Shown: piece after piece, positions 1-9,179 of the stretch
Layout of the letters: the number at the start of each line of letters is the position of its first letter
Position numbering within the stretch: the first letter of the stretch is position 1
Assembly: GCA_963785425.1 (NCBI GenBank)
Contig: CAWAVG010000001.1
Location: 248,001-312,000, forward strand
Direction of reading: 5' to 3'
Length of the DNA: 64,000 nucleotides
Source of the DNA: RYN-133 sp963785425
GTDB lineage: Bacteria; Actinomycetota; Actinomycetes; Mycobacteriales; Jatrophihabitantaceae
Notes under the pieces: generated by a model
What the model saw: the letters and a program-made list of their open reading frames with translations, nothing else
Databases searched by the model: none
Told to the model about the DNA's origin: nothing
Made by a program: the position numbers and the translations under genes

Positions 1-410
1 CGCTGCTCGCCGCCGTACTCGTCTTCTTCATCGTGTTCTTCAACGCGTTCCAGGGAGTCCGCGAGGTCGACCAGAACCTGGTCGCGAACGTGCGTGTGCT
101 CGGCGCTTCACCACTGCAGGTCGCCCGGCACGTCACCATCCCATCCGCGTTGACCTGGATCATCGCCAGCCTGCACACGGCATTCGGCTTCGCCATCATC
201 GGCGCGCTCGTGGCCGAAGTGTTGGGTGCCCAGCACGGCATCGGTCTGATCATCAGCCAGGCGCAGGGCAACTTCGACATGGACACGGTGTTCGCCTGCA
301 TGACGATCATGGCGGTGTTCACGCTCATCGCCGAGTTCCTGATCACCGTGCTGGAGAAGCGCGTTCTCGCCTGGCGGCCGCCGAGCCGCTCCGAGGCGAT
401 CTCCATCTGA
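1..410 (+). CDS. ABC transporter permease (SsuC/TauC type), 5' truncated
   Basis: Inner-membrane permease of a nitrate/sulfonate/taurine/thiamine-precursor type ABC importer; only the last ~135 residues are in the window and the frame is open at base 3. The visible part has hydrophobic segments and the permease-loop region (VARHVTIPSALTWIIASLHT), where these proteins carry the EAA-like loop that contacts the ATPase, then GFAIIGALVAEVLGA and a final membrane helix ending in a basic tail. It lies 50 bases before a lipoprotein binding protein on the same strand, so the two form one importer. The ATPase is presumably upstream, outside the window. Substrate cannot be inferred. Confidence 0.88.
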   Translation, partial: LLAAVLVFFIVFFNAFQGVREVDQNLVANVRVLGASPLQVARHVTIPSALTWIIASLHTAFGFAIIGALVAEVLGAQHGIGLIISQAQGNFDMDTVFACMTIMAVFTLIAEFLITVLEKRVLAWRPPSRSEAISI

Positions 411-460
411 CCCCCGCGTCCAACACCGTTCGTCCCCACCCACCGAAGGAAGGAACTGTC

Positions 461-1540
461 ATGTACAAACGTGCCCTCTGCACGGCCGCAGCCGGGGTGC
501 TCGCCCTCGGCTTGGCGTCGTGCTCGAGCAGCGGAGGCTCGAGTTCGACGGCGAGTGGATCTCTGCCGACGGTCAAGCTCATGGTTGGCGGCATCGACAA
601 GCAGATCTACTTGCCGTACCAGCTCGCCCAGGATCTCGGGTTCTACAAGAAGTACGGCGTCAACATGCAGCTGTCGACCGAGCAGAACGGCGGCGTCGGC
701 GCCGAGGACGCGATGGCGTCCGGCCAGGTCGACATGGCGGGGGCGTGGTACATCCACACCATCGACTTCCAGGCGAAGGGCAAGCAGGTCGTCGACGTCG
801 TCCAGTTGTCCGGCGCGCCGGGCGAACGTGAGATGTGTGGCACCAACAGCGGCGTGCACACGGCGGCCGACTTCAAGGGCAAGAGCCTCGGCGTCACCGA
901 CCTCGGGTCAGGCACCGACGAGCTGACCCAGTTCCTCGCCTCGCAACACGGCATCAGTCACACCGATTACCACACCGTTGCGGCCGGAGCAGGATCGACG
1001 GCGATCGCTGCGATCCAGGGCAACAGCGTGCAGTGCGTGATGACCACGCAGCCGACCGTGGGCGCCCTGGAGTCGAAACACCTGGCTTACCCCGCGATCG
1101 ACCTCGCCACGACGGCCGGTGCGAAGCAGGCGCTCGGTGGTGCATGGCCGGCGGCCGGTGTGCTGGCGCAGGCCGACTGGGTCAAGTCGCACCAGAAGGA
1201 GGTGCAAGGCGTCGTCGACGCGTTGGTCGCGACGATGCACTGGATCAACACGCACTCCGCGGCCGATATCGCTGCCCACATGCCCGCCGACTTCGTCTCG
1301 AACAGCACGATCAGCAAGGCGCAGTACATCTCCGGTCTCGCGACCGACAAGGGACAGTTCCTGCCGGACGGGATCATGCCGGCCGGTGGCCCGAAGACGA
1401 TCTACGCGATGGAGAAGGTGCTCGGCGTCGACGTCGGCAAGGTCAACCTCGCCACGACGTTCACGAACACCTACGCCATGAAGGCCAACAAGCTCGAGGG
1501 CTTCAAGGTCACGACGACGCCGGCCGGAACATCCGGCTGA
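461..1540 (+). CDS. ABC transporter substrate-binding lipoprotein (NMT1/SsuA-like)
   Basis: Extracytoplasmic solute-binding lipoprotein of 359 residues. A signal peptide ends in lipobox LASC with the lipidated cysteine at residue 21, followed by a Ser/Gly-rich linker. The mature part opens with VKLMVGGIDKQIYLPYQLAQ and LGFYKKYGV, the typical start of NMT1/THI5/SsuA-type periplasmic folds that bind sulfonates, pyrimidine precursors or aromatic anions. AAGGAAGG lies just upstream of the ATG. It is paired with the permease that ends 50 bases earlier. The reading frame converges on the catabolic operon's E2 gene across a shared hairpin. The ligand is unknown, but its position beside the catabolic operon makes a related substrate possible. 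Confidence 0.9.
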   Translation: MYKRALCTAAAGVLALGLASCSSSGGSSSTASGSLPTVKLMVGGIDKQIYLPYQLAQDLGFYKKYGVNMQLSTEQNGGVGAEDAMASGQVDMAGAWYIHTIDFQAKGKQVVDVVQLSGAPGEREMCGTNSGVHTAADFKGKSLGVTDLGSGTDELTQFLASQHGISHTDYHTVAAGAGSTAIAAIQGNSVQCVMTTQPTVGALESKHLAYPAIDLATTAGAKQALGGAWPAAGVLAQADWVKSHQKEVQGVVDALVATMHWINTHSAADIAAHMPADFVSNSTISKAQYISGLATDKGQFLPDGIMPAGGPKTIYAMEKVLGVDVGKVNLATTFTNTYAMKANKLEGFKVTTTPAGTSG

Positions 1541-1579
1541 CCATCAGCACTGCCAGCACCGCGCCGCTCTTTCGCTCGG

Positions 1580-1609
1580 CCGCTGGTCCCGCACAACCGG
1601 GATCAGCGG
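1580..1609. terminator. Hairpin between convergent genes, likely bidirectional terminator
   Basis: A 12-bp stem (1580-1591 with 1598-1609, one G-T wobble) closes a six-base loop between the stop codons of the converging binding protein (1540) and E2 (1645). There is no clear U tract, as is common in high-GC actinobacteria. It fits the end of both transcripts. Confidence 0.6.
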
Positions 1610-1644
1610 TCGACGAGGCTCAGCGTGATTGACACGGGCGAAAG

Positions 1645-2832
1645 TCAACGAAGCAGCTGCACCGGCTTCTCGATCAGGCTCACCAGTTCACTCATCCATC
1701 GTGCTGCCACCGCGCCGTCCACCGGCCGGTGGTCGACCGACACGGTCAGGGTCATCACGGAACCAACTGAAGGTCGTCCTTCTCGCACGACAACCGCCGC
1801 GCGCACCGCACCGACCGCCAGGATCGAGCTCTGCGGCGGGTTGATGATCGCCGCGAACTCCTCGGTCCCGAACATACCCAGGTTGGTCACCGTCACGCTC
1901 CCCCCTTCGAGTTCGTGCTGGCGAAGGGAGCGTGCGCGTGCGCGGGTGGTGAGATCGGTCGTGACGGTCGCGAGTTCAGCGATCGTCATCCGTTCGACCG
2001 ACCGCACGACAGGCGTGACGAGACCGAAGTCCGTGGCGACGGCTATCGATTCGTCGACGGTCTCGAACCGGCGCACCGCGGTGTCGGTCCACACGACGTT
2101 CATTTCGGGCACTCGGGTATGTGCCAGCGCGACAGCCTTGACCACCAGGTCGTTCACCGAGATCCGGACGCCCGGCCCATCGTTCAGCTCGGTGCGCAAC
2201 CGAACGAGCGCCGTCACATCGGCGGTGGCCCTGAGGTAGAAGTGCGGTGCGGTCTGTTTGCTGGCGACGAGGTGCGCTGCCGTGGCTGCGCGGACCCGGG
2301 TGTGCGGGACGTCGGTGTAATCGTCATGACCGTCGGTCATGGCGGGAGGATTGGCACGCGCGGCTATCGCCGATTCGACGTCGCGGCGAACGATGCGGTT
2401 GTTCGGTCCGGAACCTCGCAGGCTCTCGGCGGGGATCCCGGCGTCGCGGGCGAGCCGGCGTGCCAGCGGGCTGGCGAACAGCCGCTGCTGTTGGTACGGC
2501 GGCTCCTGCGCCGGCCGCTTCGAAGCGACCGGCGGTGCTGCTTGTCCGGCGAGCGCGGCGAGCACGGCGTCGATGTCGTCGACAGTCTCGTCGGGCTCCG
2601 CCAGCAACGCGATCGGCGACCCTACGCCGACCTCGGCGCCCTCTGCGACCAGCGTTCGGACGAGCACCCCGTCGGCGTCGGCCTCGACGTCGACTGCAGC
2701 TTTCGACGTTTCGACGACCGCGATGACCGCGCCGCTCGAGAACGCGGAGCCTTCAGCAACAGCCCATTTCCCCAGCACCGCCTCGTCGGTATCAGCCGCC
2801 ACTTCGGGCATCAGCAGGAGCGCCGCCATCAA
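1645..2832 (-). CDS. 2-oxo acid dehydrogenase E2 (dihydrolipoamide acyltransferase)
   Basis: Core E2 subunit (395 aa) of a pyruvate/acetoin/branched-chain type 2-oxo acid dehydrogenase, transferring an acyl group from lipoate to CoA. Domain order is: lipoyl domain with the modified lysine in ETSKAAVDVEA (K44), a peripheral E3-binding domain at about 119-155 (ASPLARRLARDAG, GPNNRIVRRDV), and the catalytic CAT domain ending in DHRPVDG (H368, D372), the active-site His-Asp pair. The lipoyl domain and catalytic residues are intact. Its start overlaps the E1beta stop by four bases, so the two are translationally coupled. No E3 gene is present, so lipoamide dehydrogenase must come from elsewhere. 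Last gene of the long leftward operon. Confidence 0.93.
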   Translation of the reverse strand: MMAALLLMPEVAADTDEAVLGKWAVAEGSAFSSGAVIAVVETSKAAVDVEADADGVLVRTLVAEGAEVGVGSPIALLAEPDETVDDIDAVLAALAGQAAPPVASKRPAQEPPYQQQRLFASPLARRLARDAGIPAESLRGSGPNNRIVRRDVESAIAARANPPAMTDGHDDYTDVPHTRVRAATAAHLVASKQTAPHFYLRATADVTALVRLRTELNDGPGVRISVNDLVVKAVALAHTRVPEMNVVWTDTAVRRFETVDESIAVATDFGLVTPVVRSVERMTIAELATVTTDLTTRARARSLRQHELEGGSVTVTNLGMFGTEEFAAIINPPQSSILAVGAVRAAVVVREGRPSVGSVMTLTVSVDHRPVDGAVAARWMSELVSLIEKPVQLLR

Positions 2833-3806
2833 CCGGTCGCCATCGCGCGAAGTGCCGCCACGACCTCGGCCGACTGGGCGACGGCAGCACCCTCCAGCAC
2901 CTTGCTGATGCTCGGCGATGCCTCACCGCCCGTGACGCGCTCGATCGGGTGGTCGAGCCAGTCGAAGTAACGTCGTTGGATCTCGTCGGCGAGCCAGCTC
3001 CCGTACGAGGTCCCGAGCGGACCCTGCTCAGCGATGATCACCCTGTTCGTCTTGCGGATGCTCGCTCCGACCGTGTCCCAGTCGAGACTGGCGCGATCGA
3101 GCCAGCGTAGATCGATCACCTCAGCCGAGATGTCACTGACGGCTTCAGCCGCGGAGAGGGCGTACTGGGTCATGGCCAGGTACGTGAGCACGGTGACGTC
3201 GCTCCCTGTCCGCCGCACTGCGGCTGAGCCGACGGGGATGCAGTAGTCGAGATCGTCGACCGGTCCAGCTCCGGTAGTCGTGTACAGATCGACGTGTTCG
3301 AGGACGACGACCGGATCCTCGCATCGCAGCGCGGAGTTCATCAACCCCACGTAGTCGAGCGGTGTCGTCGGGGCGACGATGCGCCACCCCGGGGCGGTCG
3401 CGAAGATTCCTGCCGGGTCCATCGAGTGCTGCGATCCGTAGCCGGTACCCATCGCCACCTTGCTGCGCAGCACGAACGGCACCGCGCCGTCTCCGCCGTA
3501 CATGTGCCTGGCTTTGCCGATCTGGTTGAACAGCTGGTCAGCGGCCACCCACATGAAGTCCGCGTACATCAACTCGACGACCGGTCGGAACCTACCGTCC
3601 AGTGCGATTCCACCCCCAAGTCCGGTGAACGCGTTCTCGCTGATGGGCGTGCCCAGCACTCGATCCGGAAAGGCCTCGCGCAGCCCACGCGTCGCACCAT
3701 TGGTGCCGCCGTTGAGCCGGTGGATGTCCTCGCCGAGCACCACGACCCGATCATCGGTGTCCATCCGGCGCCGCATGACGGTCGCCACCGCGTCGATGAA
3801 CTTCAT
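2829..3806 (-). CDS. 2-oxo acid dehydrogenase E1 beta subunit
   Basis: Thiamine-diphosphate transketolase-like beta subunit (325 aa from the start chosen here). It begins MKFIDAVATVMRRRM, the usual N-terminus of acetoin/pyruvate dehydrogenase E1beta. It carries VVVLGEDI, the ThDP-contact region GTPISENAFTGLGGG, and the C-terminal transketolase domain (VIIAEQGPLGTSYGSWLADEI). The open frame continues 44 codons upstream, but that stretch looks like the displaced C-terminus of E1alpha, so I start at ATG 3806. In the E1alpha frame a TGA overlaps this ATG. It overlaps E2 by four bases. Length is normal for the family. Confidence 0.9.
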   Translation of the reverse strand: MKFIDAVATVMRRRMDTDDRVVVLGEDIHRLNGGTNGATRGLREAFPDRVLGTPISENAFTGLGGGIALDGRFRPVVELMYADFMWVAADQLFNQIGKARHMYGGDGAVPFVLRSKVAMGTGYGSQHSMDPAGIFATAPGWRIVAPTTPLDYVGLMNSALRCEDPVVVLEHVDLYTTTGAGPVDDLDYCIPVGSAAVRRTGSDVTVLTYLAMTQYALSAAEAVSDISAEVIDLRWLDRASLDWDTVGASIRKTNRVIIAEQGPLGTSYGSWLADEIQRRYFDWLDHPIERVTGGEASPSISKVLEGAAVAQSAEVVAALRAMATG

Positions 3807-5000
3807 CTGCGTGGTCGCGCCCGTGAACTCGGTGCGGGCATCGGCGAACTCGCTGAGATCGCCGCGGACGCCGACGTGAGCAAAACCCGGATCGGGCCAT
3901 TCGACTCGGCTTGATTCGCCGGGCACCGGGCTTGCCACCGGGCACCGGCTCGAGCACCATCGCGCCGATCTCGTCCATCACCTCGCTCGCGAGCGTGATC
4001 GACGCGTCGATCTCGGACCGGTCGAGGATCTGTCGCCGGAGGAGGTTGGCAACGACGCGGTCGATCGGGTCGCGCTCGCGCCAGGACGCTTCCTCCTCCT
4101 TCGAGCGGTACCTGAACGCGCTGCCGGGGAACGCACCGTTCTGGTGGAAGTAGCGGTAGACGTCGGCCTCGATGAGCGTGGGGCCGTTGCCGGCGCGCAT
4201 GTACGCGACCGCTTCCTGCATGCACAGGTGTACGGCCAGCGGGTCCATGCCGTCGACGCGCCAGCTGGCGATGCCGAACCCGGGCCCGCGCGCGGACAGG
4301 CGCGGCCTCACCGGTGGCTTCGCGCACGCTCGTCGAGACCGCGTACTGGTTGTTCTCGACGAACAGGCACAGCGGTAGCTGCCACGCCGCAGCGAGGTTG
4401 AACGTCTCGAGCGTCGACCCGATGTTGGTCGCGCCGTCACCGAAGTACGTCACCGCGACAGCGTTGGTGGCGGCGTGGCGGTGTGCCCACGCCGATCCGG
4501 CGGCAAGCGGCACCCCGCCCCCGACGATCGCGTTCGTGCCGATCGCACCGGCCTGCTTCCACTGCAGATGCATCGAGCCACCTCGGCCGTGGCTCCAGCC
4601 ACGATCCAGACCGCAGATCTCGGCGAGCGTCCGCGTGAGAACCATGCGCACGTCGTCGGAGTACGGCCGCAGCGGATCGATGCCCTTCGGCTCGACATGG
4701 GCAAGCGTCTTTGCGAGGAACTGGTGGTGGCCACGGTGAGAGCCGTTGACGGTGTCCTGGCTCGATGAGCGCAAGCACCGATCCGACGGCCCCGCCTTCC
4801 TGACCGATGCTCGAATGGGCCGGACCGTTGATGAGGCCGTCGGTGCTCAGATCGAGCACGTACTGTTCGAAGGCCCGGATCAAGATCAGTTGCGCGAACA
4901 TCGCCTGCAGCAGATCGCCATCCGCTGCATCCCAGTCAGCCTCGGTCGCCGTGATCTGCGTCCACGGCGCGTCCGGTCGCAATTCGCGTCGTTCAGTCAT
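3803..5000 (-). pseudogene. 2-oxo acid dehydrogenase E1 alpha subunit, frame-disrupted
   Basis: Homology to ThDP-dependent E1alpha is continuous but spread over three frames. Frame one (from 5000) reads MTERRELRPDAPWTQI to SSIGQEGGAVGSVLALIEP. Frame two (about 4770 to 4310) reads NGSHRGHHQFLAK, GRGGSMHLQW and the ThDP signature GDGATNIGSTLETFNLAA. Frame three (about 4310 to 3940) reads GPGFGIASWRVDGMDPLAV and ADVYRYFHQNGAFPG. A last switch near 3930 lies within an imperfect CCGGTGCCCGG repeat. Its start overlaps the VOC stop (4993). All catalytic motifs survive at protein level, and neighbours on both sides are intact. The breaks may be sequencing indels or recent decay. If genuine, the operon lacks its terminal oxidation. 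Confidence 0.85.
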
Positions 5001-5529
5001 CTATGCCGCCTCCGTACGGTTTCTTTGCCGTCCCGCCCTCGCGGTCGAACGCCTTGCCGCCCGGGTAGGACACCAACTCGAACTGCAGCCCCCACGGCGC
5101 ACGGAAGTAGACCCAGCGTTGACCTTCACTCGGCCCGCGACTGACCGTCGGTTCGGCCATCACGGTCACGCCGTTCGCCTCGAGATGTCGCACCGCCGCG
5201 TCCAGATCCTCGACGTACAGCGCGACGTGATGGCCGCCGATGTCACTGTTCCGCGGCGGAGCGGTGCTCTGATCGGGCGCCGAGTACTGGAAGACCTCGA
5301 AAATCGCCCGCCCGCCGCAGCGGTAGAAATGCAACCGTTGCATGACCGCACGCGCATCGACTCCGAGGTGTTCGCGCATCCAGTCGCTGTCGTCATGCCG
5401 GTAGGGACCGAGCGTGTACAGGTACTCGCAACCGATCACATCGACGAGAAAGCGATCGGCTTCGGCGAGGTCGGGCACGGTGATGCCGATGTGGTCGACC
5501 CCGGTCAGCCCCGGCAGCCCGCTCACCAT
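4993..5529 (-). CDS. VOC superfamily (glyoxalase/epimerase-like) enzyme
   Basis: A 178-aa vicinal-oxygen-chelate protein. It starts MVSGLPGLTGVDHIGITVPD. The paired beta-alpha-beta-beta-beta modules supply metal-ligand candidates His in DHIGITV, Glu in AIFEVFQYS, His in GHHVALYVED and Glu in WGLQFELVSYP, the normal 2-His/2-Glu layout of glyoxalase I and methylmalonyl-CoA epimerase. The aldehyde dehydrogenase stop lies inside codons 2-3, and its own stop overlaps the E1alpha start, so it is embedded in the operon. A role as an isomerase/epimerase or lyase acting on an oxidised intermediate is inference; the specific reaction is unknown. Confidence 0.85.
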   Translation of the reverse strand: MVSGLPGLTGVDHIGITVPDLAEADRFLVDVIGCEYLYTLGPYRHDDSDWMREHLGVDARAVMQRLHFYRCGGRAIFEVFQYSAPDQSTAPPRNSDIGGHHVALYVEDLDAAVRHLEANGVTVMAEPTVSRGPSEGQRWVYFRAPWGLQFELVSYPGGKAFDREGGTAKKPYGGGIDD

Positions 5530-6965
5530 TGCACAGCGACGTACTTCGACTCGGTGTAGTCGAGCACGCCCTCGTGTCCGCCCTCCCGGCCGATGCCGCT
5601 CTGCTTGACTCCACCGAACGGCGCGGCGGGATCGGACACCAGGCCGCGGTTGAGGCCGACCATGCCGGCGGCGAGCCGTCCGCTCACGCGCATCCCGCGC
5701 GCGACATCCGCGGTGTAGAGGTAGGCGACCAATCCGTACTCGGTGTCGTTCGCCAGCCGGATCGCCTCGCTCTCGTCCGTGAACGTCACGATCGGCGCCA
5801 CGGGGCCGAAGATCTCCTCGCGCAGGATCTGCGAGTCGCGGGCAACGTCGACGAGCACGGTCGGGTCGTAGAACCAGCCTTGACGCGTTGGGACGCGATC
5901 CGCCCACCGCCGTCCGGGCGCCGCGTCGCACCGAGTCGTCGACGAGCTGCTCGACCTTGATGACGGCGGCTTCGTTGATCAGCGGGCCGACCTGACTGTG
6001 CTCGTCCGCGCCCGGGACCGACCACCATGGCCGCCATCCGCTCCGCCAGGCGACGGGCGAACTCGTCGGCGATCGGTGCCTCGACGTAGAACCGGTTGGC
6101 GGCCGTGCAGGCCTCTCCGGCGTTGCGCATCTTGGCGATCATCGCGCCATCCACCGCAGCGTCGAGGTCTGCATCGGCGAAGACGAGGAACGGCGCGTTG
6201 CCACCCAGTTCCATCGAACAGTTCACGATCCGATCGGACGCCTCGCGCAGCAAGCACTCGTCCGACCTCGGTCGAACCCGTGAACGAGAGCTTGCGGACG
6301 CGGTCGTCGTGCAGCATGGCCGACACGACCTTGCCGGAACGCCGGCTGGTCACGACGTTGACAACGCCGGGTGGCACGCCAGCGTCCTCGAGGATCGCGA
6401 CCATCGCCAACGCGGTGAGCGGCGTGTCGCTGGCAGGCTTGAGCACCATCGTGCAGCCCGCGGCGAGCGCGGGCCCGATCTTGCGCGTGGCCATCGCAGC
6501 CGGGAAGTTCCACGGCGTGACGAGCACGCAGATGCCTACCGGCTCGTGCGTGACCACGATCTGATTCGTTCCGGACGGCGCCGTGCTCAGCGAACCGCCG
6601 ATGCGAACCGCCTCCTCGCTGTACCAGCGGAAGAACTCGGCAGCGTAGGCAACCTCGCCGCGTGCGTCGGGCAGCGCCTTGCCGTTCTCCTGCGAGATCA
6701 GCATCGCCAGGTCCTCGGCGGCAGCGGTCATCAACTCGAAGGCGCGGCGCAGGATCTCGGCCCGTTCCCGCGGGGCAGTCGCGGCCCAGGACGCGGCGGC
6801 GTGATCGGCGGCGTCGATCGCCGAAATCGCGTCCGCCACGTCGGCGTCCGCGACCGTCGCTATCACTTCGCCCGTTGCCGGGTCGAGCACGTCGAAGCGC
6901 CGTTCGTCGGCGGCGGGTACGTCCTTGCCGCCGATCCGCAAGTCAGTCGGAATGGTGAGTGTCAT
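5523..6965 (-). pseudogene. NAD(P)-dependent aldehyde dehydrogenase, frame-disrupted
   Basis: Aldehyde dehydrogenase superfamily member, succinate-semialdehyde-dehydrogenase-like. The N-terminal frame (from ATG 6965, preceded by CGAGG) covers the nucleotide fold, including VTPWNFPAAMATRKIGPALA and KPASDTPLTA up to FTGSTEVGR. A frame change near 6245 leads to CSMELGGNAPFLVF and the catalytic-cysteine region AGEACTAANRFYVE. Further changes between about 6030 and 5870 lead to EEIFGPVAPIVTF and the C-terminal FGGVKQSGIGREGG. At least three indels are needed to restore it. Both neighbours are intact and overlapping or adjacent. It probably oxidises an aldehyde made by the upstream dehydrogenase in the operon. 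Confidence 0.87.
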
Positions 6966-6978
6966 GTCCTCGCCTCGG

Positions 6979-8217
6979 TCAGTAGGGGTTGGCGATAACA
7001 AGGTCCTGGGCTGGGAACTTCGTGATCACATGGGCGCCGGAATCCCCGACCACGACCTCCTCCTCGATCCGCGCGGCGGAGAAGCCGTCGGATGCCGGGC
7101 AGTAGGTCTCGAGAGCGAACACCATGCCGGGCTGCACCTCGATCGGATCGGTGAGGCTGTTCAGCCTGGAGATGATGGGCCGCTCGTGCAGCCCGAGGCC
7201 GACCCCGTGGCCGAACTGCAACCCGAAGGCGGCCATCTCGTCGGCGAAACCGAAGTCGGTCGCTGCCGGCCACAGGGTCGCGATCTCGTCGGTGCCGACG
7301 CCTGGCTTGACCACGTCGATCGCGGCGTCCATCCACTCGCGTGCCCGGCGATAGGCGTCCCGCTGCGGGCCGGTGGCGCTGCCGACGCTGAACGTGCGGT
7401 AGTAACACGTCCGGTAGCCGTTGAAGGACTGGATGATGTCGAAGAAGGCCTGGTCACCGGGACGGATCATCCGGTCGGAGAAGTTGTGCGGGTGCGGGTT
7501 GCACCGCTCTCCGGAGACGGCGTTGATGGCCTCGACCTGGTCCGAACCCATTTCGTAGAGGCGCTTGCTCGCGAGGGCAACGATCTCGTTCTCCCGGATG
7601 CCGGGTTTGAGCGCCTCCACGATGTCCTGGTAGACGCCATCGACCATCGCGGCAGCCTGCGTGAGCAGCATGATCTCGTCGTCGGACTTGATCGAGCGCG
7701 CATCGAGCATCAGCTGTTGCGCATCGACGACGTGCAGGCCCTGGCGTTGCATCTCGAACAGGAACGGTGGTTCGACGATGTCGACGGCGATCGGTGCATC
7801 CGCCACGCCTGCGTCGACGAGCAGTCCCTTGATCTGTGTCACCGCCGATGTCATCAGTCCGGCGTCGGGCGCGATTGCGCCGCGCAGGCCGAGCATCCCG
7901 GCGCGGCAGTTTTCGGGATCCAGCCACGGCGAGTAGAGCTGGTGATGCCGGGCGGCCGAGCCGAAGTCCCACAGCATCGGCTCCCCGTCGCGCGTGAGCA
8001 GCGCGTAGCGGGTCATCTTGTCGCCGAGCGCGCCGCCTATCCACGTCTGGGTCGTGTAGCGGATGTTGTAGAAGTCGAAGAGCAGGAACGCACCGCACTC
8101 GCTGCCGCGTAGCGCCTCCCGGGCGCGCGAGAGCCGGTACTCACGCAGCCGAGTGAAGTCGACGCGCTGCTCGAAGTCGACACCCATGTGCCCGGGCGCG
8201 GGAAGTGGTCTGGTCAT
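6979..8217 (-). CDS. M24-family (creatinase/aminopeptidase-fold) hydrolase with altered metal site
   Basis: A 412-aa pita-bread hydrolase: N-terminal creatinase-like domain (about 20-165), then the M24 catalytic domain. Canonical dinuclear-metal ligands can be placed: D260 (FFDIIQS), H337 (GHGVGLGLHE), E370 (FALETY) and E385 (ARIEEEV). The second Asp, normally eleven residues after the first in the GYxSDxTRT motif, is Cys271 here (GYRTCYYRTF). Metal-independent members such as creatinase and ectoine hydrolase also depart from the ligand set, so this may hydrolyse a C-N bond in a non-peptide substrate. It overlaps the upstream dehydrogenase by four bases (ATGA). The substrate is unknown but is probably what the Liv transporter imports. 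Confidence 0.87.
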   Translation of the reverse strand: MTRPLPAPGHMGVDFEQRVDFTRLREYRLSRAREALRGSECGAFLLFDFYNIRYTTQTWIGGALGDKMTRYALLTRDGEPMLWDFGSAARHHQLYSPWLDPENCRAGMLGLRGAIAPDAGLMTSAVTQIKGLLVDAGVADAPIAVDIVEPPFLFEMQRQGLHVVDAQQLMLDARSIKSDDEIMLLTQAAAMVDGVYQDIVEALKPGIRENEIVALASKRLYEMGSDQVEAINAVSGERCNPHPHNFSDRMIRPGDQAFFDIIQSFNGYRTCYYRTFSVGSATGPQRDAYRRAREWMDAAIDVVKPGVGTDEIATLWPAATDFGFADEMAAFGLQFGHGVGLGLHERPIISRLNSLTDPIEVQPGMVFALETYCPASDGFSAARIEEEVVVGDSGAHVITKFPAQDLVIANPY

Positions 8218-9179
8218 TGGCCCAGCCCGTCGTCGACAGTCACGTTCTCGGCCTCGATGTCCAGTCCGGACCGTCGGGCCTGCTCGAGAATCAGCGCAGC
8301 GAAGTCGACGTCGCGATGCCCTGCGCCGACGGCAGAGGCGACGAGCTGCGCCGCCGCCGCAGCGAGCGGCATGGGCACCTCGAGGTCGTGGGCGGCGGCG
8401 AGGCCGAGGTCGAAATCCTTGCTGAGGAGGGGCATCGTGAACGTCGGTGCGAAGTCGAGGTTCACCAGCGCCGGCGACTTGTACCGGGTGAACGTCGAAC
8501 CCATCACGGAGTCGTTCAGGAACTCCAGGAAGGCCGCCCGGGTGGTGCCCCCGCGCTCAGCGAGGAGGGTGATCTCGCTGAGTGACTGGATGACCACGCC
8601 GAGAAAGACGTTGTGGCAGATCTTCACCAGGCGTGCCACCTCGTCCTCGCCGACGTAGGTGACGCCACGCCCGAGCAGCCGCAGCAAAGGTTCCACCGTC
8701 TCGAACGAGTCGCGGGGACCGGACACGGCAAGGGTCAGCTTGCCCGACCGGACCACCTTCGGATTGCCGCTCACCGGCGCTGCCAGCAATTGCGCACCGC
8801 GCGCCGCCGCGTCGCTCCGCAGCTGCGCGGAGGCCTGCGTCGAGACGGTGGACGAATCGACGATGACGCCCGGTGCCACATCGGGATGGGTGAGCAGGCC
8901 GCCTTCGCCCGTTGTCACGTCGGCAAGGTCGCTCGGCGCCGACACCATGATGAACACGACGTCGCGGTCGGCGAGGTCGGCCGGCGCATCGACGATCTTC
9001 GCTCCGCGTTCACCGAGCGGGTCTGCCTTCGAGCGGGTGCGGTTGTAGACGGCGACGTCATGACCGGCGTCGAGCAGGCGCGCGGAAAGCGCGAATCCCA
9101 TCCGTCCGACACCGATCCAGCCGATGCGGGGTCCGCCACCTGCGGGCATGGTGCTCTCCTTCGATAGGGGTTCGGTCAC
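8214..9179 (-). CDS. NAD(P)-binding beta-hydroxyacid dehydrogenase (3-hydroxyisobutyrate dehydrogenase-like)
   Basis: A 321-aa oxidoreductase of the 6-phosphogluconate/3-hydroxyisobutyrate dehydrogenase family, oxidising a beta-hydroxy acid to a semialdehyde or reducing a semialdehyde. The Rossmann glycine motif is IGWIGVGRMGFALSARLL, the substrate-binding segment is AAPVSGNPKVVRSGKLTLAV, and the catalytic lysine is in VKICHNVFLGVVIQSLSEI. It may start at GTG 9179, whose codon overlaps the LivF stop (GTGA), or at the internal ATG eleven codons on. It overlaps the M24 gene. Together with the aldehyde dehydrogenase it forms a plausible alcohol-aldehyde-acid sequence. Confidence 0.9.
   Translation of the reverse strand: MTEPLSKESTMPAGGGPRIGWIGVGRMGFALSARLLDAGHDVAVYNRTRSKADPLGERGAKIVDAPADLADRDVVFIMVSAPSDLADVTTGEGGLLTHPDVAPGVIVDSSTVSTQASAQLRSDAAARGAQLLAAPVSGNPKVVRSGKLTLAVSGPRDSFETVEPLLRLLGRGVTYVGEDEVARLVKICHNVFLGVVIQSLSEITLLAERGGTTRAAFLEFLNDSVMGSTFTRYKSPALVNLDFAPTFTMPLLSKDFDLGLAAAHDLEVPMPLAAAAAQLVASAVGAGHRDVDFAALILEQARRSGLDIEAENVTVDDGLGQ

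Noticed and set aside
1915..2970. Rightward 351-codon frame opposite E2
   Set aside because: High-GC antisense shadow with no recognisable motifs, while the E2 on the other strand has all its motifs.
6925..8112. Rightward 395-codon frame opposite the M24 gene
   Set aside because: Composition of an antisense frame (many His/Asp/Val in fixed phase) and no homology.
6979..8217. DMSP lyase DddP identity for the M24 protein
   Set aside because: DddP has extra Asp ligands (FDTD and TDxSR). Here the corresponding positions are Ile and Cys, and the N-terminal region differs.
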